From positions 186,001 through 250,000 of the forward strand of contig PMTV01000053.1 of NCBI GenBank assembly GCA_003167215.1: a stretch of 64,000 bases of DNA, written 5' to 3'. Shown here in pieces: positions 28,423 to 35,983 of this stretch (position 1 is the stretch's first letter; every line of letters starts with the position of its first letter). The DNA is from Acidobacteriota bacterium (GTDB taxonomy: Bacteria > Acidobacteriota > Terriglobia > Acidiferrales > UBA7541). The notes beneath the pieces are model-generated. The model was not told the origin of the DNA and searched no databases. It saw nothing but the letters and a program-made list of their open reading frames with translations. A program made the translations under genes and the position numbers.

Positions 28423-30618
28423 TTATTCAGGCTTCGCCAATCCATGGGCTACGGCATCGTCAATCAGCGACTTCATTTGACGCGAAGCGTCTTTGAAAAC
28501 CTGCTCTTGCTGCCAGCCCAATTCGCCCTGCATTTCTCCCAGCTTGCCTTGCTGTTCGCCCAGCGCTCCCTGTTTCTCGCCCATCTTCCCTTGTTCGTCG
28601 CCCGCCACTGACTGAAGGTCGCCGAGTTTGCTCTGCAGTTCGCCAATCTCGCCCTGAATCCTGCCAAGATCCTCTTGAGTACCGCTTGCGCCCAGCTTCT
28701 TCAGCTCGGCTTCTAGTTTATGCAAATCTTCCGTCATATCCGGAATTTGAACGTGAACTTCCTCCTGCTCTTTGCCCAAAGCCTCCTGTTTTTCGCCAAG
28801 AGCTTCCTGCTGCTTGCCCAGCTCTTCCTGCTTTTTGTCGAGCTCCTGAACGGCGGCGAAAAAATCCTTCGCGCGCTTGATCGTAGCTGGGTCTCGAATC
28901 ACGTAGGACTTGCCGTCGCGTCGAAACCAGATGAAGTCCCCGGAAATTTTCTCCTGGAGAAATTCAACAAATTCGGACGGATGATCCGTGCCATAGCTCT
29001 CGCTATTCCCGGAAACACTTATGTACGTGTTCCCCGATGAAATCACAAATTGATGCCCTTCCCGGTCGCCGCTCATCACAAACACCGTGGAACCCGACTG
29101 CGAAGATTGCGTCACAAGTTGCAGAGGCGCGAGGACGCGAACCTTCACCGGATCCTCAATCACCACGGGCGCTATCGCGTCAGCGGAAACCGCAACCGTC
29201 ACCTTCGGCGTCACCGCAGTCCTAACCACTACGCTCGTTACTGGGTCCACTGTGACCACCGGTCTCGTCACCGGGTCCACTGTGACCACCGGCGCGGGCA
29301 AAGCCACCGGCGCTGGCGCCGGAGCCGGAGCGGAAGGTGCCTGAGCGGGAGGAGCCGGCACTTGCTCCTGCATCGAACCGTGCTCAGACGAACTGAAGTT
29401 ATAAGCCCCCGGCCGCAAAGCCGCAGCCACATACACCACCGGAACCGCGCACATCACGAGCACTACCGCGACGGATTTTTTCAATTGCATGGCCACACTC
29501 CCTTTCCATTCAAGGATTCGGTCCAATCGTTTTTCTGCCTGCCCTTCCGTAGCCATCGCAACTCCCTGCCACCAAGCACGCCCCGGACTCGCTTCGAGTT
29601 CCGCGAAAAACCCAAGCAGCGTTTCGGCGTAACGAGTGCGATCCGCCCCCGCGGCCAGCGCGGCTTCATCGCTAGCTTCTTCCGCAAGTTCCGCCAGGCA
29701 CCCAGTGAGATACCAACTCAGCGGGCTGAACCAAAACAACGCACGGTGCAGAAGCGACAGGCGATCAATGAATGCGTCGCGCCTCGCAACGTGCGAAACC
29801 TCATGCGAGATCACCGCATCCAGCTCGGCCGCATCCCAGTCGCGCCATCCCGATGGAAGCAGAATCGCGGGACGCACCACCCCGAAAGTCACCGGCACGG
29901 AAAGCAGTTCGGACTCGGCCAGACGAGGTACGCGTTTGATTCCCAACGAGCGTGCGCGCGATGAAAGCAGCGCCAGCGCCCGGGGATCGTGGACGCGCTG
30001 CGCCGCGCGTTCCAGCCGCACACTCAAAATCATCCCGAGCGCAAAACGAACCAGAAATCCCAGTGTCACCAGAAGATAAGTTGTCGCAGCGATCGCAGTC
30101 CACGGCATCGCGGCAAGTTGCGACTTGGCCCAAGCTACCGCGCGCGCTAGTGAAAACCCGATTTTGCTCCGCTGTAAATCCAATCCGGCTTCCTTGGGAG
30201 CCGCAGCTTCCGGTCCGCTAGTGGGCCCGCGGCGCTCCGGAACGGTGTTGGCGAAAGAATGCGATACGTGACGCTCGCGGGAATTTCGTGCAATTTCCGC
30301 AGGTCGCGCCGGCTCGTTCTCTTCGTTGTTCGTTCCGGCATTTACCGCGCGATACGCAAAGCGAAACTCGTCGACGCGCTGGCTCAATTGCGCCGGCAGT
30401 CTAAACGTAAGCGCCGGCAAAAGTAGCCCCAAAAACGGCATGATCAATGCGACTCCCAGCACCGCTCTCCATACATTGAGCCGCAGCGAAACGCTCTTCA
30501 CGCGCGAAACATTGAGCGCGAGACCGGCAATGCAGCCCAGCACAAACGATCGAGCCGCGGCGTCAGCGATGTGAGTTAGAAAGCCCGCTGGAGCGTGAGG
30601 TATCGAAGAAAGGATCAT
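28423..30618 (-). CDS. BlaR1-like M56 membrane metalloprotease with heptad-repeat tail
   Basis: The 731-residue protein has N-terminal membrane helices. A zinc protease motif, VISHEVSHVARRD, lies near residue 270 with the downstream Glu (LAEEASDEAALAAG), and a further TM follows near residue 380. In place of the penicillin-binding sensor domain of true BlaR1 there is a Pro/Val-rich linker. A small region (EFVEFLQEKISGDFIWFRRD) and about 130 residues of 7-residue repeats (LGEKQEALGKEQEE, GEKQGALGEQQGKLGEMQ) follow. It presumably senses an envelope signal and triggers BlaI cleavage. ATG 30618 overlaps the blaI stop (ATGA). No beta-lactamase gene is nearby. Confidence 0.85.
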   Translation of the reverse strand: MILSSIPHAPAGFLTHIADAAARSFVLGCIAGLALNVSRVKSVSLRLNVWRAVLGVALIMPFLGLLLPALTFRLPAQLSQRVDEFRFAYRAVNAGTNNEENEPARPAEIARNSRERHVSHSFANTVPERRGPTSGPEAAAPKEAGLDLQRSKIGFSLARAVAWAKSQLAAMPWTAIAATTYLLVTLGFLVRFALGMILSVRLERAAQRVHDPRALALLSSRARSLGIKRVPRLAESELLSVPVTFGVVRPAILLPSGWRDWDAAELDAVISHEVSHVARRDAFIDRLSLLHRALFWFSPLSWYLTGCLAELAEEASDEAALAAGADRTRYAETLLGFFAELEASPGRAWWQGVAMATEGQAEKRLDRILEWKGSVAMQLKKSVAVVLVMCAVPVVYVAAALRPGAYNFSSSEHGSMQEQVPAPPAQAPSAPAPAPAPVALPAPVVTVDPVTRPVVTVDPVTSVVVRTAVTPKVTVAVSADAIAPVVIEDPVKVRVLAPLQLVTQSSQSGSTVFVMSGDREGHQFVISSGNTYISVSGNSESYGTDHPSEFVEFLQEKISGDFIWFRRDGKSYVIRDPATIKRAKDFFAAVQELDKKQEELGKQQEALGEKQEALGKEQEEVHVQIPDMTEDLHKLEAELKKLGASGTQEDLGRIQGEIGELQSKLGDLQSVAGDEQGKMGEKQGALGEQQGKLGEMQGELGWQQEQVFKDASRQMKSLIDDAVAHGLAKPE

Positions 30619-31013
30619 GGCTTGGCTTCCTTCCGCTGGCTGATCTTGCGCGCCAGTCGTTCGAGTTGCTTGCGGTCGAGTACCGCGTTATCAACCATTC
30701 CAATCACCAGTTCTTCGGCGGAGCCTCCGCAAAAGCGGTCGATGATGCTCTTGACCGCGCGGACGGCGACATTCTGCCGCAGCTCCGCAGCGCGATAGAT
30801 GAAAGTGCGCCCGCTGATTTCGTGCGTCACGTAGCCCTTTTGTTCCAGCCGCCGCAGAACCGTGCGAATGGTCGATTCCTTCATGGGTCTCCGGGCCGCC
30901 AGGGCTTCCCGGCAGGCCTCCGCAGACACCGGCCCGTTCGACCAAACGTAATCCATCACCATCTGTTCGACTTCCCCGATGTTCTTGGGACGCGGATTGT
31001 GTGTGTTCTTCAT
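30615..31013 (-). CDS. BlaI/MecI-family transcriptional repressor
   Basis: This is a winged-helix repressor of about 132 residues. EVEQMVMDYVWSNGPVSAEA and KESTIRTVLRRLEQKGYVTH form the DNA-binding domain, with a C-terminal dimerization helix (KQLERLARKISQRK). In the known system BlaR1 triggers its proteolysis. ATG 31013 is chosen. The longer frame to 31106 would run across the promoter and operator at 31020-31055. The predicted transcript start is only ~7 bases upstream, so the mRNA would be nearly leaderless. Confidence 0.92.
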   Translation of the reverse strand: MKNTHNPRPKNIGEVEQMVMDYVWSNGPVSAEACREALAARRPMKESTIRTVLRRLEQKGYVTHEISGRTFIYRAAELRQNVAVRAVKSIIDRFCGGSAEELVIGMVDNAVLDRKQLERLARKISQRKEAKP

Positions 31014-31019
31014 TGTAGC

Positions 31020-31055
31020 GTTACAACTTGTAACGTATGTGAGACGCGCTGTCAA
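31020..31055 (-). promoter_or_regulatory. blaI promoter with overlapping BlaI operator
   Basis: On the minus strand a perfect -35 TTGACA (31055-31050) is followed after 17 bases by -10 TACAAG (31032-31027). The palindrome GTTACAA-C-TTGTAAC (31020-31034) covers the -10. It closely matches the known BlaI/MecI half-site TACA/TGTA, so autorepression is expected. Confidence 0.85.
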
Positions 31056-31226
31056 GAAAAAAGTGAGCACCCACGGAATTTGACGCTGGAGGAGTAAAAC
31101 AGTCACCTGCGAAAATTCGTCAGCCGCCGCTTTTTACCCTGACGTCGCCGCAGCAACCAAAGGGCAGCCGTGCTGCGCGAGCCCCGGCCCAAAGAGGTTC
31201 AACCCCCACGGCCTCCATACCTGGTG

Positions 31227-32267
31227 TCAGAAACCCGAAGCGGTCGCCCGGGGCTCGATGACCGTGTCCGCAAACCGCTCCATCTCCTCCATCTGCGGAC
31301 TGAATTGAAGCAGCAGCAAATCCACACCGGCGTCTTCGAATTCCCCGACGCGATCCGCAACCTGTTGCGGCGTCCCGACCAATCCCGAGCGCAATCCGCG
31401 GTTCGAGACGGAGTAATCTTCCAGCGACACGCGCTGTTCGAGCTGCGTATTGGCCAGCCAATCCTGATAATTCTGATACCCCGCGGCGTTCTGCTTCACA
31501 TCCGTAATCCGCGCGAGTTCCTGCTGCGCCTCGCGCTCCGTTTCACGCACGATCGAGTACGCCGCCACGCCAAACTGCATCCGCGGCAATCCTTTGCGCT
31601 CGCGACGCTCGGAGAGGTCCCGAATCTTTACCGCCACTCGCTCGGGCGAATCACCGTGCATCACGTACGCATCGCATTTCTGCGAGATCAACTCCTTGGC
31701 AGTTTCAGATTCCCCACCCGCATAAATCGTCGGACGCGGCTTGGAGACCGGCTTCGGCTGCAGCACGAGATCTTGCACCGAATAGTATTTCCCGGAATAG
31801 GAGAAGTGGTCCTCCTTCCAGGCTTTGTCCACCACGTCCAGCCATTCCGACGTCCGCGCGTAGCGATCGTCGTGCTGATCGAAATGCACGCCGTATTTTT
31901 TCGCTTCCTCCGCCCACCAGGAAGAAACGACGTTCAACGAAACTCTCCCACCGCTGATCTGATCGATATTCGCGGCCTGCTTGGCCAGCAATGCCGGAAT
32001 ATGAAACGTAGGCCGCACAGCCACCATAAGCTCAAGCGTTTCGGTAACGGCAGCCAACGCCGCAGCCGTGGACCAGGCGTCCAGCGACGGCGCCTCAACT
32101 CCCTTAATGTCATTCAGATTCAGTTCCGCGATCAGCGTAATATCGAACCCGATTTTCTCGCTGCGCCGTGCCAACTTCGAGACGTAGTCCCATGTAGGCT
32201 GCATATTTTCGTCTTCCACATTGCGCAGCCACCCGCCGAAAATCGGAAGCCAATACCCGTAGCGCAT
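31227..32267 (-). CDS. LLM-class flavin-dependent monooxygenase
   Basis: This is a 346-residue TIM-barrel enzyme of the bacterial luciferase family, nearest in appearance to FMNH2-dependent SsuD/SfnG-type sulfonate or sulfone monooxygenases (HIPALLAKQAANIDQISGGR, LNVVSSWWAEEAKKYG, GGESETAKELISQKCDAYVM). The substrate is unknown. ATG 32267 overlaps the stop of the ATP-grasp gene by one base (TGATG), so both are co-translated. No ssu transport genes or flavin reductase lie nearby. Confidence 0.85.
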   Translation of the reverse strand: MRYGYWLPIFGGWLRNVEDENMQPTWDYVSKLARRSEKIGFDITLIAELNLNDIKGVEAPSLDAWSTAAALAAVTETLELMVAVRPTFHIPALLAKQAANIDQISGGRVSLNVVSSWWAEEAKKYGVHFDQHDDRYARTSEWLDVVDKAWKEDHFSYSGKYYSVQDLVLQPKPVSKPRPTIYAGGESETAKELISQKCDAYVMHGDSPERVAVKIRDLSERRERKGLPRMQFGVAAYSIVRETEREAQQELARITDVKQNAAGYQNYQDWLANTQLEQRVSLEDYSVSNRGLRSGLVGTPQQVADRVGEFEDAGVDLLLLQFSPQMEEMERFADTVIEPRATASGF

Positions 32268-33223
32268 CAGCGCCTCTCCTGAACAAGATAGTCAACCAGG
32301 CGCTCAAAGGGATCGAATCCGATCACCCGAGGCCCGTCGGAAACGAAATTCGAAAGCGCGTTGATGTCGTAGTAATAAAGTTGCCCGTCGCGATCGTCAA
32401 TAATGTACTCAGCTCCACCCACTTCGATCGTCGTCTCGCGGAAAATCCGCTCCACGTCCGCAATCACCTGCGCGGGCGGCGTATAGGCCTCCAGCCGCAA
32501 GCCCGTTTTCGGCCCTTCCACCACGCAGACTGTCTTAATATCCGCGCCGTCGTTGGTCTTGCAGATGTCCATCGGGCAAAGATCAAAAGTTTCGCCGGAG
32601 GTGAATACCTTGATTCCATAGAGATATTTGTAACCAATGGTCTCCACGCGTGTAATGTGCCCGCCGCGCGCCGGAATAAATTCTTGAACGATCCCGGTCG
32701 AATCGAGCCCCAGCGCGATTCCATTCTTCGCCGCCACTTCCAATTGTTCCGGAGTGTCGAATCGAACGATTCCCACCCCGCTTCCGCCAATGTTGGGCTT
32801 GATAATCACAGGAAACCGCATGCCCCGCGCCGCATCCGGAGCCTGGCTGGCATGATTAATCACTGCCGAGCGCGGATACGGCAGCCCCAGCGACTGCAGC
32901 AACGAAAGCTGAAGCGCCTTGGAAGTCTCGTTGCGAAACGCTTGGCTGCCATTCACCACCCGCGTTCCCAGCCGTTCGAGATGCGCCAGGTAATTAAGCG
33001 TGTAAAAAATTGCGTGCGCATTTCCGCGCGTCCATGCCGACGGGCTCATGCGGTTGAAGATCAGCCCGTAGTGCTGGTTCCCATTCGGTCGCAAGTCGAA
33101 ATGGCTTCGAGCCGCGTCCAGCCGCACGTACGGAATGCCGCGGCGGTCCAGTTCTGCAAATACCGGCACAAACCATCGCGGATGCTCGTAATAAATCCCC
33201 ATTGGGTTCACAGACGACGACAC
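32267..33223 (-). CDS. RimK-like ATP-grasp ligase
   Basis: This is an ATP-grasp enzyme of about 318 residues. FPVIIKPNIGGSGVGIVRFD is the ATP lid and Lys region, IVQEFIPARGGHITRVETIG follows, and YYYDINALSNFV carries the metal-binding Asn. The family joins a carboxylate to an amine or amino acid with ATP hydrolysis. The open frame reaches TTG 33301, but the strong SD GGAGG with a short spacer before GTG 33223 (SSSVNPMGIYYEHPRWF) decides the start. It is first in a two-gene operon with the LLM monooxygenase, which suggests a small biosynthetic or modification pathway. Confidence 0.82.
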   Translation of the reverse strand: MSSSVNPMGIYYEHPRWFVPVFAELDRRGIPYVRLDAARSHFDLRPNGNQHYGLIFNRMSPSAWTRGNAHAIFYTLNYLAHLERLGTRVVNGSQAFRNETSKALQLSLLQSLGLPYPRSAVINHASQAPDAARGMRFPVIIKPNIGGSGVGIVRFDTPEQLEVAAKNGIALGLDSTGIVQEFIPARGGHITRVETIGYKYLYGIKVFTSGETFDLCPMDICKTNDGADIKTVCVVEGPKTGLRLEAYTPPAQVIADVERIFRETTIEVGGAEYIIDDRDGQLYYYDINALSNFVSDGPRVIGFDPFERLVDYLVQERR

Positions 33224-33448
33224 TTTTACCTCCGCAGAATCTTCGAGGCGGGCTTGGGGCCATTGGCCCCCTATCGCTGCCCTTATAATAGACCATCCCA
33301 AGTCGAAATGTGCTTGGATGCTAAAGTGTCTGAATAGTTTCTGATTTACTCGAACTGTATCGATTCATCCGGGCGGCGTCGCTTGTGGCCAGGAGTGAGC
33401 GGGTGTTAAACTAGGGCGAAATTATTCGAGCAAGCCTAAGGACACGCC

Positions 33449-34105
33449 TTGGCGGATCACAAAAAAGAAGAAACCTTTAAAGTCATAGACCGGCGCCACT
33501 TCACCGAAGAAGGCAATCTACGCCCCGAAGTCGTCGAGCTGGAACGTCGCGAAGAAGAGGCCGCAGCCAAAGAGGCCGCCGCGAAGAAGGCTGCGAATCC
33601 TCCGGCCAAACCCGCTGCGAACGCGCCGAATCCTACGACCAAGTCCGGCGCGAATCCAACCGCAAAAGCTTCTGCAGCCGCCACCTCGGAGTACGACCTC
33701 GGCAGCGCAGAACACCGCGCTGCCGCCAAGGATAATTCTGGCTCGGGTCTAATAGCTCCGGGCGCGTCGGGAGATTTGGTATCGTCAGATTCTGGCGAAG
33801 CGTTGCCCGCAGAGCAGAGCCACTCGTCGCGCAGCTTTCAAATGCTGGTGGACTTCCTCACGCGCAATGCCGCCGCCATGCTCGGTGGCATGGCTGACCC
33901 CCAAACCGGCCGCCCTTTCGTCGATCTCGAAGGCGCCCGCGAAGTGATCGACATGCTCGACGCTCTGCGCGAAAAGACCCGCGGCAATTTGTCCAAAGAA
34001 GACGACCAACTTCTCATCGAGGTTTTGGGAAGTTTGAAATTGACGTTCATGGAAATCTCGAAAGCAGCCGCCGAAGCCATGGCAAAAAAGGCCAAAGCGA
34101 AGTAA
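33449..34105 (+). CDS. DUF1844 protein with Ala/Lys-rich N-terminal linker
   Basis: The C-terminal ~90 residues match DUF1844 (SFQMLVDFLTRNAAAMLGGM, REVIDMLDALREKTRGNLSK, EVLGSLKLTFMEI). They are preceded by ~100 low-complexity residues (KEAAAKKAANPPAKPAANAP). The function is unknown and the protein is probably cytoplasmic. TTG 33449 has SD AAGGA at good spacing. It is common in Acidobacteria-type genomes. Confidence 0.8.
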   Translation: MADHKKEETFKVIDRRHFTEEGNLRPEVVELERREEEAAAKEAAAKKAANPPAKPAANAPNPTTKSGANPTAKASAAATSEYDLGSAEHRAAAKDNSGSGLIAPGASGDLVSSDSGEALPAEQSHSSRSFQMLVDFLTRNAAAMLGGMADPQTGRPFVDLEGAREVIDMLDALREKTRGNLSKEDDQLLIEVLGSLKLTFMEISKAAAEAMAKKAKAK

Positions 34106-34209
34106 ACAATATCGTGTACTGCCGTTCGTGTTGACCGGCTACAAGAAGCACCCGGAATGCAATATTTTTCAGTGACGAATCGAAACCGGTTTTTGCCATT
34201 CACTCCGAA

Positions 34210-34983
34210 ATGCCCATTTTGCAACTCACTGTTCTAGGATCCGGCACCTCCATGGGCGTCCCCACGCTCGCCTGCCACTGCGCCGTGTGCGAATCGGCCG
34301 ACCCGCGCGACAAGCGCACCCGGCCCTCGGTGCTTCTCGCCTACAACGGCCGCAACGTCGTCATCGACACCACGCCCGACTTCCGTTTTCAAGCCATGCG
34401 CGAAAAACTGGACAGACTGGACGCCGTCCTTTACACCCACGGCCACGCCGACCACATTCTAGGCCTCGACGACATACGCCCTTATAACCTGAAGCAGCGC
34501 AGCCTCGTTCCGCTTTATTCCTCAATGGAAACGCAAGCCACGTTGCGCAAGCAATTCGCTTACATCTTCGACGACGCTCCAACAGTCAGTTCCATGCCCG
34601 GTGTGGAAATGCACACGATCGACGGCCCCTTTGAACTCTTCGGCCTGAAAATAATTCCCGTCCCGGCGAATCATGGCCCCACATCCGTTCTCGGCTTTCG
34701 CTTTGGCAATGCTGCATACCTCACCGATTTCAGTTCTGTGCCGGAAGAGTCGAAAGACCTCCTGCGCGGACTCGACGATTTTATTCTGGACGCTTTGCGC
34801 TACACTCCGCATCCCATGCATTCCAACGTGGAGCAATCTCTAGCCCTTGTAAGTGAGCTGGAGCCAAAGCGCGCCTGGTTCACGCATATCTGTCACGATC
34901 TCGGCCACGAACAAGCCAATGCGAAATTGCCAAAGGGAGTGCAGTTGTCCTACGACGGTTTGAAGTTTGAGGTGCAAGTCTGA
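34210..34983 (+). CDS. PhnP-like MBL-fold phosphodiesterase
   Basis: This 257-residue metallo-beta-lactamase-fold protein contains the metal motif THGHADHILGLDD, and further His/Asp ligands in VPANHGPTSVLGF, YLTDFSSVP and FTHICHDLGH. LACHCAVCESADPRDKRTRP near the start resembles the extra Cys-type zinc site of PhnP. PhnP cleaves 5-phosphoribosyl 1,2-cyclic phosphate, but with no phn genes here a wider cyclic phosphodiesterase or octanoyl-carrier role (LipB-associated homologues) is equally possible. The stop overlaps the ribF start (TGATG). Confidence 0.85.
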   Translation: MPILQLTVLGSGTSMGVPTLACHCAVCESADPRDKRTRPSVLLAYNGRNVVIDTTPDFRFQAMREKLDRLDAVLYTHGHADHILGLDDIRPYNLKQRSLVPLYSSMETQATLRKQFAYIFDDAPTVSSMPGVEMHTIDGPFELFGLKIIPVPANHGPTSVLGFRFGNAAYLTDFSSVPEESKDLLRGLDDFILDALRYTPHPMHSNVEQSLALVSELEPKRAWFTHICHDLGHEQANAKLPKGVQLSYDGLKFEVQV

Positions 34984-35975
34984 TGCTCCCCGATGAACTG
35001 AAGCACCGCATGCGCCTCGCACCAACTCTGCGCCTGGATATCGCGTACTCTGCCGAAGGATGGATCGAGCGCTTCGGAAACTCGCGCAAGCGCACCGTCG
35101 TGACCATCGGGAATTTTGACGGCGTGCACTTGGGCCATCAAAAGATTCTCGGCGGCGTAGCGGAACGTGCTCACGCGAACGATCTTCAGAGCGCGGTCCT
35201 CACGTTTTATCCCCACCCGGCGCGCGTCCTGCGGCCCGATGCCGCTCCTACTCTGCTCATGACTCTCGAACAGCGCCTCGCCGCGTTCGACGCGATGGGG
35301 ATCAACGCTGCTTTGGTCCTGCAATTCGACGCCGAACTCGCCAAAATCAGCGCCGAAGATTTCGCCAAGACATTTCTAGTGGATGCCTTGCGGGCCAAAA
35401 CAGTATTGGTCGGCGAAAACTTTCGTTTCGGAAACCGCCAAGGTGGCGACGTAAAGCTGCTCCAGGAAATTGGCAAACGCTACGACTTTGAGGTCGAGAT
35501 CGTGCCGCCGGTCTTCGTTGGCGGCGTGCTCGTGTCGAGCACCGCCGTCCGGGAATCCTTGCGCGACGGCCGTGTTGCAGACGCCGAACCCTTACTCGGA
35601 AGGCCATTTTCGCTCAAGGGTGAGATTCGCCCCGGCACAGGAAAGGGACGAGAACTCGTCGTTCCAACTTTGAACCTGGCCACCGAGCAAGAGACCTTGC
35701 CCAAAAATGGCGTGTACGCAACTGCCACCGTAGTCGGACCGAAAATCTATTGGTCCGTGACCAACATCGGCGTCCGTCCCACATTCAATGGCCAGAATTT
35801 AGCGATCGAATCGCACCTCTTTGATTTCGCGGAGCAATTGACCTCCGGCAAAATGGAAGTAATATTCCTCAAGCGCCTCCGTGATGAGCGAAAGTTTTCG
35901 GATCCGGAAGCCTTGCGCGAACAAGTGCTGAAAGACATCGAGCAAGCAAGAAGCGTGGTAACCGCCAACCAATAG
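34983..35975 (+). CDS. ribF: Bifunctional riboflavin kinase/FAD synthetase
   Basis: This converts riboflavin to FMN and FAD. The N-terminal nucleotidylyltransferase has TIGNFDGVHLGHQKIL. STAVRESLRDGRVADAEPLL precedes the C-terminal riboflavin kinase, which has LGRPFSLKGEI and VVPTLNLATEQETLPKNGVY. The length of 330 is typical. ATG 34983 overlaps the upstream stop. It is followed 8 bases later by polX, so MBL-ribF-polX form a tight cluster. Confidence 0.94.
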   Translation: MLPDELKHRMRLAPTLRLDIAYSAEGWIERFGNSRKRTVVTIGNFDGVHLGHQKILGGVAERAHANDLQSAVLTFYPHPARVLRPDAAPTLLMTLEQRLAAFDAMGINAALVLQFDAELAKISAEDFAKTFLVDALRAKTVLVGENFRFGNRQGGDVKLLQEIGKRYDFEVEIVPPVFVGGVLVSSTAVRESLRDGRVADAEPLLGRPFSLKGEIRPGTGKGRELVVPTLNLATEQETLPKNGVYATATVVGPKIYWSVTNIGVRPTFNGQNLAIESHLFDFAEQLTSGKMEVIFLKRLRDERKFSDPEALREQVLKDIEQARSVVTANQ

Positions 35976-35983
35976 GAACGGCT

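Noticed and set aside
30615..31106. Extended blaI frame with an upstream start at 31106
   Set aside because: It would place the promoter and palindromic operator inside the coding region and adds residues foreign to the family.
31170..32282. Long 370-codon plus-strand frame antisense to the LLM monooxygenase
   Set aside because: Mirror frame of a high-GC gene; Arg/His-rich with no family resemblance, while the minus strand encodes a clear enzyme.
32381..33337. 318-codon plus-strand frame antisense to the ATP-grasp gene
   Set aside because: Same cause: codon-bias shadow of a well-supported minus-strand gene.
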